Below, piece by piece: positions 53,441 through 62,573 of a DNA stretch of 64,000 nt (position 1 is its first letter; every line of letters begins with the position of its first letter). The DNA lies in NCBI GenBank assembly GCA_963575745.1, contig CAUYUJ010021170.1, positions 848,801-912,800 on the forward strand. The letters are read 5' to 3'. The notes under the pieces were generated by a model. It had not been told where the DNA came from and made no database searches. It saw only the letters and a list, made by a program, of their open reading frames with translations. This stretch comes from Prorocentrum cordatum. Taxonomy: Eukaryota; Sar; Dinophyceae; Prorocentrales; Prorocentraceae. The translations under genes were made by a program, and so were the position numbers.

Positions 53441-53830
53441 CATCGCATTGCAGATCGTAGCATTGAATATCCTAGCATAGCACAGCACAGCGTTGTATAC
53501 TATACTATGACATGTCGTACAACAGCAATTCATAATATAACATATCATGCCATACCATAACATACCATGTGCTGGCATAGCATCGCCTATCATAGCGTGC
53601 CATGTCACACCACACCAAAGCACAGCTTTACAATGCCACGTGTGCGCCTCGGGACCTCAACGTTTGTTGCATATCATAGCGTAGCACACCACGGTCTATC
53701 ATATTGCACCATAGCACAACATCGCACACCATACCATAGCATATCACCACATACAAGTGCATATCATACCATGGCATTGTATGGGGTACACACCATAGCA
53801 TGCCATATCATGCCATGGTATAGCATGGTG
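53441..53830. repeat. CATAGCATACC microsatellite
   Basis: Degenerate ATAGCATACCATAGCA units, related to the AGCAT cargo of TIR element B. A GGA tract follows at 53833-53930. Confidence 0.85.
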
Positions 53831-53957
53831 TAGGAGGAGGGAGGGGGAGGGAGGAGGCGCGAGGAGGAGGGAGGAGGAGGGAGGAGGAGGAGGAGGAGGG
53901 AGGAGGAGGGAGGAGGAGGATGAGGAGGGTCTTCTCCTCCTCACATTGCTCCTCTGC

Positions 53958-54440
53958 CGCCGCTGAGTCGGTCGCTCATCCCCCCTCCTTCCCTGTAGGA
54001 GGGAGGGCCCCGCAGCCCCGATACGTTCCCTCCTCGAGGAGGCGAGCTCGTTCGGAGGCTTGCGAGGTCACCCCCCGCGGGGAATGGGAGAGGATGATCG
54101 ACTCACCCCGCCCGCGCCGCCAAATCATTCGGTTCCCAACCCCGCCCCTTCCCCGTGGGAGGGGGGCCCTCAAGCCCCCGAGGCGTCCGCCCGTCGAGGC
54201 GGTTAAACCCTCAAGGGCCTGAGGGACCCTCCTCCCGCGGGGTGGGGGAGGAGTAATGGACCAAACGATTCACGCCTCTCTGCCGCTGCAGAATCGTTCG
54301 GCACCCCCACCCCCTGCCCCCTGGGGGAGGCCTACCCAAGCCCCCGAGGTTTCCGCCAGTCGGGGCGGTGAAACCCTCGGGCGGTTGGGCAATCCTTTCC
54401 CGCGGGGGAAGGGGGGGGGAGCCAAGCGACCCGCGCTTCT
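53958..54440. repeat. Three tandem copies of a ~160-bp unit
   Basis: Copies begin near 53958, 54116 and 54281 with CCGCTGAGTCGGTCGCTC, CCGCCAAATCATTCGG and CCGCTGCAGAATCGTTCGG. Each has an internal GGGAGGGGGGCCC-like block, AAGCCCCCGAGG, a CGAGGCGG block, GAAACCCTCGGG-like and TCCCGCGGGG words in the same order. Confidence 0.82.
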
Positions 54441-54444
54441 CTCA

Positions 54445-54740
54445 ATACTGGTGATGGTGGTGCTGATGGTGACGATGATGGTGGTGATGATGACGATGAT
54501 ATCGGTAGTGGTGATGGTGACGATGATGGTGGAAATGGCAGCGAGATGATAATGATAATGTTGGTGATGATGACGGTGATGGTGGTGCTGACGGCAACGG
54601 TGGTGGTGATGAGGACGAGTATCTTAATGGTGGTAGTAAAGCAAATTCTGAGATTGATGATGGCGATGACGTTGGTGACACAGGTGAGGGTGATGATGAT
54701 GGTTATGGCGATGGCGATGGTGTTACATGCGTTAGGCGCC
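54445..54740. repeat. GATGGTGATGATG microsatellite
   Basis: GATGGTGGTGATGATGACG units with GTTGGTGA variants. They produce long spurious Met/Val or Asp/Gly frames. Confidence 0.92.
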
Positions 54741-55049
54741 CGAATACAATTCCATATGAGGCCTTGTGCCTGCTTACAGGTCATATTTCCCTAAACGGAC
54801 GGCGCGCGAATGTACGTATATCGTGCTGCGTCGGCGCGACTATGGTGCACTCCTTGGAGAAAGGGGCCTTGGCCCCAGAGGGGCCATGGCTAAGGCCACC
54901 CCCCTGCTCACGGCCCCAACAACACCATGATCTGATCTGTGTTTGAAAGGGCGACCCTGTCCTGCAACCGTGGCATCCGCGAGATCCTTTGCCAATTCGA
55001 ACAATCAACGTTACATTGTTGGTTGAGATTTCGGGACGACAATTTCTTA
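54741..55049. other. Unrecognised DNA between microsatellite and retroelement
   Basis: No gene was seen. If the Copia element ends downstream of 55050, its 3' LTR could lie here or just left of here. The 5' LTR is outside the window, so no comparison is possible. Confidence 0.35.
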
Positions 55050-56346
55050 CACCACTGCTCTTGGGGCAGGGGCATTCCTTAAACCACCGCAAAACACCTT
55101 GAACCACGTCCCTTGGGCCACCTCAACATCTTGAACCACGCCCCTCGGGCCGAACCTGACCTTATTCGAGACCTGCCACACAACCGTGCCTACCAACAAC
55201 TCCCCTTGGTCCAATCGGGACGCGAGCAGGATCGCCGACCCTTCCAGTCCACACGACATCGTCGGGCATCGTGGCATGGATGGAATGAAACCGATCGGCG
55301 ATGTGCCTCCGTGGCCCTTTGGGCCATTGACCGACGTGGTCCCAGACTTCACGCTCGTAGAACCTGAAGAATTCTCTCGGAGACATTGTCTCCAGGTCCT
55401 TAAACAGCCCATCGGTGGGCACCACGCTTGAAGCAGAGACTCATTCTGGGCCGGAGCGAGGAATGGTCGGGTGATGCGGTATTCTGCGTGCGCTTCGGAG
55501 TCCATCCATGGCGCAATCACCACAGCACTCAGGTCCTCAACCTGGCTATGTCCGCCGCATTCACGCGGCACTTCCCAATTTGACTGTCTTCCCCGTATTA
55601 CGGGCAGATGTTTGCCTTGCGCGTAGGGCTCGAGCCCCGCGATCCAGGGAACGTTGCCGGCGCTGGTAGACATCCTGTGGGATGTCCACTGTTGGCTGGA
55701 ATGATGGCTTCTTGATCATCTTTGCCAGCAGACCGGGCTGATCGAGCCCATCATTCTCGAACGCCCTCCGCTTGTCTGCACGCAGAGCAAAGAACGCCTC
55801 GCGGAGGTGCTTTCCGACGTCTTCACCCGGGCGCATCCCCAGCAGCTGAAATAGATTCGGTGTCTTGCTCCACGGCATCGTGTGCGGGGTGAACACTCCC
55901 ACATCCCTTTCCGACTCAAGGGCGCCGCCGTGTTCATTGCTCTCGTCTGCTCCTTGAGTGGCATGGAAGACGAACATTTCTGCGTTGTCCCAGCGGCCGC
56001 GCGGCAACGTGCATCGCTGCGGACGCCCCGAGTCTTAGTCCATTGCACTCCCCGCGGCGTAGCGACGCTCGAGGTTGCGATTACTCAGGACTTGCTTCGC
56101 GAGGCCAAGGAGACCGTACATCTCCTGTGCAAGCGCATTGAACTTGTTCGAATCTGCCATTTCCTTGTCCTGCAGGATGCGCTTGATGGGCTCGCATCCG
56201 AATGCGTTCGGGCAATCTTGTCCGTTCTGGAACATTGTTCCCCAGAGCCCGCGCAACCCTCCGTGAGTGATGCAGGACATTGTCCTATGCTCGTCCTTCC
56301 AGGGTAGTCCCTTGCTGATGGCGGGGCACCCGGTGCCTTTCTTCAC
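55050..56346 (-). pseudogene. Copia element: distal coding remnants, function unknown
   Basis: Coding-like sequence continues in transcript order after the PCTGG segment. From 56346, GCEPIKRILQDKEMADSNKF and ALAQEMYGLLGLAKQVLSN run to an in-frame stop at about 56035. The same frame then continues (WDNAEMFVFHATQGADESN, LFQLLGMRPGEDVGKHLREA, FFALRADKRRAFENDGLDQP) to 55561. Another frame from 55425 gives DGLFKDLETMSPREFFRFYE and VWDHVGQWPKGPRRHIADRF. I recognise no family. The composition is clearly protein-like, and it looks like one gene broken by a stop and one or two frameshifts. Confidence 0.5.
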
Positions 56347-57206
56347 GTAGCTCGCGGACGTGCGGGGCCCGCGACCGATGGATGAAGCCGCAGCGAGTGG
56401 CTGAGGGTCGCCGGCAAGCAGCAGCGGCGCGCGCAGGAAGTTATGGCCGGCGAAGCGGCCGCGTCGGGGGGCTGCGCCCGGGCCGCGTTAAGAGCCGAAA
56501 CAGCAGCGGTCAAAGACACTCCAACGCGCGCAACGGCGGGTGCAGCATTAGCGGGGGCGTGGTACATTGTACACGTGCTCACCTCACTCGCAAGAACCTG
56601 CAACACCAACGTATGCACACGTCTCGCAAAGTCATCCGTGTAATCTTCCGCCTGCTTGCAACCCCTTCCTCTCGCTTCCACATGCCTGTGGCTTCCATCG
56701 CACCTATGTACCAAACCTTCAGCCATCATGCTAGAGGACGATGCAATGCTCCAGGGCTTTTTCATGTACTGTCCCTTGCTGTTCTTAAGACCGTACGCAC
56801 ATCCATGGAGCCAAAGTTTCGTCTTTTTGTATGTGTCCATGAATTCTTTCACATGCGGATCACCCCAGTATCGGCATGGGGTCTGCCACTCGAGACAAAT
56901 CTGGCCCTTTCTCTTCATAACTTCTTGGGCCAAGTCGCGAGCTACCCATAACAACTTCCGAAAAAGTGGCACGTGACCCCTCAATTTCTTGAGAGCTTTT
57001 TCGTTACCAGAGCGGCAATGCATGGCCTCGTTCACAGATTGCCATGGGGACCCGCCCGTACACGGCATCGAGATCCACAATGTTATGCGTCTGTCGGTGG
57101 TGAGGCATTTACACCTGGATTCTTTTTCAAACTCTATTATCTTGGCCACCGCGAACGCTTTTCCTTCTTTGGTGGCCATACCTTCTTTCTCCGTCAGACG
57201 CACCAC
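56343..57206 (-). pseudogene. Copia element: extra post-pol ORF with 'PCTGG' domain
   Basis: A conserved-looking domain spans residues 42-198: TLWISMPCTGGSPWQSVNE (PCTGG at 48-52), ICLEWQTPCRYWGDPHVK, LWLHGCAYGLKN, KKPWSIASSSS, HRCDGSHRHVEARG and CKQAEDYTDDFARRVH. From memory, the pattern PCTGG ... EW..C.YW ... GC.YGL ... KKPW ... C.GSH.H ... TE.YT recurs in predicted dinoflagellate proteins, often near retroelement genes. I know no established function. The PC dipeptide recalls the cytosine-methyltransferase catalytic motif, but the other motifs of that family are not evident. The sequence joins the preceding ORF (57623-57243) through one frameshift near 57200. Confidence 0.6.
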
Positions 57207-57242
57207 CTTGCATTGACCGTCAGGTATGAGAGCTCGGCTTCA

Positions 57243-57623
57243 TAGCCGACTGTTAGGTCCGCAACAAACTTATTTGAAAAGGCGTTGTCGGGATCTTCCG
57301 CTGGAACCTGCGGCGGCATCAGGAGCGGAAATCATAGCATCGCTATTCGCTGCTCTCCGTTCATCGTCGGTATCTCGGCCATTCTCTTCATCGAATGACT
57401 GGGCCTGTACCTCTGAACTGCTTGACTCACTGTCCGTTCTCTCGAATAGGGCCATCATCTCTTTATCTTCTCTTATCTTTCCCTGACGGTGAGTCCTCCG
57501 TTCGTTGCTGACCTCCGCTGGTGCTCCTGCCCGGTTATTAACCCTAGGGTTTGGCGGAGAATCAGCAGGAGGTTTGCCTTTGTTTTGTCTGTTAGGCATT
57601 TTCTTGGCATTCTTACTGGGCAT
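57243..57623 (-). pseudogene. Copia element: N-terminal part of the post-pol ORF
   Basis: It starts at an ATG (57623) about 40 bases after the end of the pol coding signal. The N-terminus is basic (MPSKNAKKMPNRQNKGKPP) and is followed by an acidic stretch (FERTDSESSSSEVQAQSFDE). In another frame AEDPDNAFSNKFVADLTVGY and EAELSYLTVNARW lead into the PCTGG segment. It is read as one ORF with frameshifts, sitting where an env gene would sit in retroviruses but without any membrane segment. Confidence 0.5.
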
Positions 57624-57659
57624 CTTGCCGCCGCCCCGTAGCTTGGACTGCGCCCCTGG

Positions 57660-59450
57660 CTTCGGCTAGAGAACCCCCCGGGCTTCAGGGGAAGAACCGC
57701 TGCGCCTTCAAATAGCGAGTCGATGCGTTGTTGATGCGACGGGGCAGTCCAGAAGGCTGGGGCCACGACCTGCACCAAGTACAACACTTTTACCCACGAC
57801 GGTGGCTTTTCAAACCACTTGGTGCCGATGTCGGCGGCCTGATCATGCGTTGGGCAGCATGCCAGGTTGACCGTTCCCCTGGCGAGCTGCTCGGCAACGG
57901 CAGAAGCGTCGATTCGGTGGGTACGTGGCAGGTGCATAAGTTTCTGTGAGCCACCTGCCTGACAGACCTTCACGACGGCTTGGTACTTCCATGAACTCTG
58001 CCCTCAGGCTTCGGCCGAGTCGCATCTCCCACAGTGGGAGCGCCGGCAAGAGTTCTCTTCTGAGTGCCTCGTCAGCTGACACGATCTCCGCTTCCAGTGT
58101 GCTGTGAGACACTGCGGTCTGTCGTCGCTTCAGCCATACATCTTCGCGGCTATCTCCGACCCAGGACGCTAGGCGGTAGCCCGCCGTTGCTTTCAGATAG
58201 CAGATGATGCGAAACAGATAGATGTCCTGTTGTTCGGTCAACTTAGTGGCGCAAGCAGCTGTCTTGCATACTGCGTTCAGCAGATCCGGACGTGCCACCC
58301 GTGCCCCGTAGAGCATCTTCATCAGTACCTCGGCTGCAATGGGTTGCAGTATACCTGATGGGGCAGGTGGCTTGGGATCAGGAGCTGATGAGTCCTCCAT
58401 TGGAGGCCCTCCCAAGTGTATTTCTGCATCGGGAGGCCCCATAGCAGCATCGATTCTCAAACATGTTGCTAGAGCCTCTTCGGCAGGTGCCAATAGTTCT
58501 CCGCGTGGCCCGCCTTGCCCATCTTCGAAAGAGGTGAGTTCAGGGCCAAATGGAGTACCCGACAGCGGATATGTGCTTTGGTCGGTGTCTGGGAGCTCAG
58601 CGTAGAGCGACGCGCAGGACTTGAAGAATTCAGCCATATCATACTCCATTATTCGTACTTTCTTCTTTAATCCCGGTTTGTACTCTGGTGTCGGAGGTAG
58701 CTGTGGTGTGGCGGGTGCCGCGCACCGTGGCTCACGTGACCCGCACCTTTCTGTGGGGCCCCGAGGAGTGTAGACTGTGGCCTCAGCATCGCGGTCTTGG
58801 CATACCAGTATTGTGGCTATGTTGCGTGGGCCATCAGGGAGGGGTGTCCTGAAGCACTTCTCAGCGACGGCTACGGATGGTGCCGCCATCCCGCTGGTGT
58901 ATCCAGTGTCGTCGAGCTCCTCCCACGTGTCATAGTCAAGAGTAATTCTTCGGACGGCCTCTCTCCCCTTGGGTCCGCCCGGTAACGACGTGTGGTATCT
59001 GTTCGCATTGGCTTCGTACCTCACCCACACGCCGTGCCCATTGGGGACGTGAAATGATCTGTCGCAGTAGATCGGGATCAGTGTGCCCTGCTGCATTGCG
59101 CCATGGGCGACCGCGGCTGATTGGCGCCCCGCTGCGGCCACGCCATCGGCGTTTTGGCCCTCCGGAGGCGGCGGGCCCAACGCGGTTGGAGCGACGCCTT
59201 GCCAATCTACCCATTTATCCGAAATCCTGTGTTCGCATCCGAGATATCTCCCCACTGGCGTAGGTGGGTCCATATCGATCCCTTCTGGTGCAGTCTCAGA
59301 TGGGCTCAGTACAAGATTCCATCCTGTCTCCAGGCTTCGAGAGGGGCCCGCGAGTTTGAAATCATCGACGTATACGATTAAGAGCAATTCAAGCTCTGGG
59401 TGATAGTAGCAACTCCTCCAGCAGGTTATTGGTACAAATCCCTTCGACAT
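57660..59450 (-). pseudogene. Copia element: reverse transcriptase C-half and RNase H
   Basis: This is a 535-codon open stretch (59450-57843) plus a frameshifted tail. LELLLIVYVDDFKLAG holds the catalytic Y-V-D-D (residues 27-30), followed by TPVGRYLGCEHRI. After a linker of about 300 residues the connection region reads VARPDLLNAVCKTAACATKL. The RNase H has ASWVGDSREDVWLKRRQTAV and SHSTLEAEIVSADEALRREL, with the Glu of the S-x-x-x-E-A-E pattern. The last helix lies in another frame (57973 onward) as THRIDASAVAEQLARG and PTHDQAADIGTKWFEK. Motif order (RT then RNase H, after integrase) is diagnostic of Ty1/Copia. Confidence 0.85.
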
Positions 59451-59510
59451 GACGTGCGCGTCGCAGTGTTGTTCCCAGAATCCACCAGCATCAGGATGCC
59501 CGTGCAGTGG

Positions 59511-60790
59511 TCATAGCAGAGGGCATACTGGGTCGATCATGCCTCCCCAGCTCTCAGGCCATGCTTCCTTGGGCAATCGCACCCACGTCGGGGTGCCTCC
59601 TGGCTTAGACTGAGTGTATGCCTGGCGGGCATCTGCTTGTTGTATGTCGTGTCCTGCAAACAAGCCGTATGTGTCAGCAGGTTTGCTTGCCTGCATGGTA
59701 GCCGGACAGCTGGATAGCTCCTGGAACAGCGCAACGTTCTTGTCTTGATCAATAACATCTGATCCGTCAAAGGCTACTCACCCTTTAAATTTGCGATCTT
59801 TGTGGCCTTAAGGGAGTTCAGCGTTCTTTTCCACTAGGATCGCGAAGAGCCTCCCGATGTGGCAGGTCTTTCCTTTCATCTTTGCTTTGACATCGCGGAG
59901 CTCTTGGACTCTTGATTCATCCCACGTCTTGATATTTCTAAGACGTCCCCACTCATCCATCAGCGCCTTCTGAGCCTTTTCATTGTTGGCCGCCTCGGCC
60001 TTGGTGGCAGGTCGAGCGACGCAAGCGTAGTTCATCACCTGGGCATTGCCCGGCGTCGAGGGAGGAGCAAGAAGTGATTCCTTTTCACCAACCTGCACAG
60101 AGTCGGTGAATGGGTTGTAGCACGGCCGGCGCGCCGGCTCCTTCTCCCGGCGAGCATCGCGACCCGCATCCCGCCCGCGAAGGGGCATGCGAGGGACGCC
60201 GCGACGTCGAGCCGCAGCCGCACAGCCAAGCGCCGTGCGATCCCAGTCACTTTCACCATCGGTGCTCGATTCCCGTCCATCGGACGGTTCCGATTCTTCT
60301 TCTGGTGTGCGCGTTTCTGTGCACCAATCCTGGAAGTCTTTCAACGCATCATCATCCACCTGGCCTTTTTTCTTGAAGGGCGGCCGCCGCCATCACATAG
60401 GACGGTGCCGGTCGAGGCATTTCGATGCCTATTGCCCTCAAGAGGTCAGTGTATCCTCAAGTCCATAGAAACCCTTCCTTTCCGTTTTACATTATTCAAT
60501 GAATCTCTTCCGTTCTGATCCGCTTGTCGTGAACCATTGGTCAGGGTGGACGCCTGGGTTAGTAGATTCCTTCTGTGTGCGTCAAAAAACGGCGTTTCCG
60601 TATACCTTATCGTACACGTCCACCTCGTTTAGCCTCCTGTAGTAAGGATCATAATGGAATACCACTCGATGATGTGCCGTCTTTTGCTTGCCCTTCAGCG
60701 GGGGCGGCTTCGTTAGCTCCTCGAGAGGCTTACCCACAACTACGGCGTTCTTCTCGTAATACTCTCCCGTGCCCAGGTTTTACGTTGTTC
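59511..60790 (-). pseudogene. Copia element: integrase-RT linker and RT N-half, frame-broken
   Basis: Pieces in transcript order are NAVVVGKPLEELTKPPPLKG and YDPYYRRLNEVDVYDKVYGN (about 60765-60595, continuing the integrase C-terminus in another frame), then the open stretch 60359-59808 with ACVARPATKAEAANNEKAQK, LMDEWGRLRNIKTWDESRVQ and HIGRLFAILVEKNAELP (start of RT). Next is AGHDIQQADARQAYTQSKPG with TPTWVRLPKEAWPESW (59680-59540), the Copia motif A region where D-I-x-x-A-Y is expected. Several frameshifts separate the pieces. About 100 bases near 60480-60590 read as non-coding. Confidence 0.7.
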
Positions 60791-62573
60791 TTGCCATGAC
60801 TTGTTCAACCTTCGGTCCTCCCCTCGCGGGGGCCGTAAGGAATTTGATCTGCCTGGCCATGGCGACTTCTGTCTCGGCGAGGTTCTCGCCGATCCTCGCC
60901 GCGTTGAAATCAACTCTCCTTCGCCTGGCGACAGGCGGGAGCTTTGGATCGGGCGGCGGTCCCGACGGCCCTTCATCATCTGTTGGATCATGGCCCCCTT
61001 GGGCTCCGTCCGCTCGCCCGCCATTGGCGTGAGGCCCAGCTCCTTCCATCCCGAAATCGTCGGGAGTGTCGGGGGCCATCTCTGGGCCCTCGTGGGGGCC
61101 CGACGCCCCTCCGGATGTCGCATGTGGTTTCTCCTGTTGATCCTCCGCAGTATCCCCGCCCGACAGCAGCGTTTCAAGCGCGACACTGCTAACGTTCGCA
61201 GCAGCCTTGTCGCAGGCTCGACTCGGCGGGAAATGCGCCGGGGAATCCTTGTCGACATCGTCGATGACCCCATCGGGAGATTCGTCTTCCATTTGCTCCA
61301 CAGCTGTGTCGGTCCACACCTGTTCCGTTCTCTCCACGATGGGTATGTTGCCACCTGCCTTTGTACCAGTAGTGAAGTTCAACCCTTCAACTTGCGCCAA
61401 CGGCGTGCAGTAGTGGTCAGGGCCAACGCGCCCCCCCGCATGCTGTACATATTCGAGATATACGCCGGCTCGCGTTCTCGGGGCTATTTTGGGCTCTTTT
61501 ATCCTGGGTTCCAAAGGTGGCAGGTATCGGACTGCAGATCCGAATGGAACTAGCAGGGCATTGAAGGGCCCGCCAAATCTCAACCCCCACGGAGTCTTGC
61601 CGTTCTCTTCGTGCGTGGCGTTATAGCATGCGCAGAAGTAATGGACGGCGAATGCCCAAAACTGTGCCGGCAGCCCGGCAGTCATGAGCAGGGTTCTCGC
61701 TCCGTCCTGAACGACGCCACTGGCGCGCTCCGCTACGGAGTTCTGTTTCTTGTTAGCCGGCCGAATGGAATCGTAAGCTATCTTCAGATCCTGGCAGGCT
61801 TTCTTTAGCTCTCTGGCCGGGTCAGAGTAAATGCGCACGAATTGTTCGTGCGGGGCCCGTAGGTTCACTAAGAAGTCGGCGACCTGCTCGGCCGACTTTC
61901 CGAACGTGCCTTTTGCCGCCAGGAATCTCGTGAACCGGTCGCGCAGTGTCACACGCGAGGTTTCTCCGCAAAGTCCCCTCGAGAGTTCACCAAGCGCGAA
62001 CCAGCGGTCCATGGTGCATAGGCCTCCGACTGCTTTCGGCTCCGAGAAAGGCTTTAACTTCTTTAGTGCCTTGCTCTGCCTTTTCCGCTGCTGTGTTCTG
62101 AACGTCTTTGCCCAGGTGCAAGTCGGGCAGTAAGGGTTCTTGGGCAGATGCGTCATGAGGTGCCTTCTTGATAGAGCCTCTCTCTTAAGTCGTTCGACTC
62201 TACTTGGCTCACCCCCTGATTCCTGCATTGGGTCCTCGGCGCCATCGTTGTCGACGAGATCGATTGCGCCTATTGCCTCCGCGTGTTCTTCCGCCGCCCC
62301 ATCTGCAGGCGCGGGGGCGGCTTGTTTCTCACTTCCAGCAGCATTGCCGCCCTCGGTGTTATGCTGTGGCATTCTGTTGACTATCCCAGTTGGGCCGGGC
62401 TCCCAGCCCCCCGGGATTGCTAATCGAGGCTCGTAGTAGAAATACGTGATGACGTCCCTGCCTTGGAGGTCGGCCTCGCCGGGCTCGCCCCTGCAGTGGT
62501 ACTCGTAACGGTCATTGCAGACTCCGTCCACATTCAATTGTTCCGCCATCACTTCTTGCAAGTGCAGGTCCAC
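60780..62573 (-). CDS. Copia element: integrase ORF
   Basis: The 597-codon frame encodes the integrase that inserts element DNA into chromosomes. The HHCC zinc-binding site is H138, H142, C149, C152 (RRHLMTHLPKNPYCPTCTW). The catalytic core triad is D189 (LCTMDRWF), D251 (RIYSDPAREL) and E282 (KKQNSVAERASG). The last two are separated by 30 residues rather than the canonical 35. LPAQFWAFAVHYFCACYNAT and TPWGLRFGGPFNALLVPFGS are typical Copia integrase C-terminal words. The C-terminal 150 residues are acidic and low complexity. It overlaps the gag-protease frame by 25 bases in the -1 frame, so frameshifting or an old indel joins them. Confidence 0.88.
   Translation of the reverse strand: MDLHLQEVMAEQLNVDGVCNDRYEYHCRGEPGEADLQGRDVITYFYYEPRLAIPGGWEPGPTGIVNRMPQHNTEGGNAAGSEKQAAPAPADGAAEEHAEAIGAIDLVDNDGAEDPMQESGGEPSRVERLKREALSRRHLMTHLPKNPYCPTCTWAKTFRTQQRKRQSKALKKLKPFSEPKAVGGLCTMDRWFALGELSRGLCGETSRVTLRDRFTRFLAAKGTFGKSAEQVADFLVNLRAPHEQFVRIYSDPARELKKACQDLKIAYDSIRPANKKQNSVAERASGVVQDGARTLLMTAGLPAQFWAFAVHYFCACYNATHEENGKTPWGLRFGGPFNALLVPFGSAVRYLPPLEPRIKEPKIAPRTRAGVYLEYVQHAGGRVGPDHYCTPLAQVEGLNFTTGTKAGGNIPIVERTEQVWTDTAVEQMEDESPDGVIDDVDKDSPAHFPPSRACDKAAANVSSVALETLLSGGDTAEDQQEKPHATSGGASGPHEGPEMAPDTPDDFGMEGAGPHANGGRADGAQGGHDPTDDEGPSGPPPDPKLPPVARRRRVDFNAARIGENLAETEVAMARQIKFLTAPARGGPKVEQVMARTT

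Noticed and set aside
56343-57206. Calling the PCTGG domain a DNA cytosine methyltransferase
   Set aside because: Only a PC dipeptide is shared. The ENV and Q-x-R-x-R motifs and the glycine-rich cofactor motif expected of that family are not visible.
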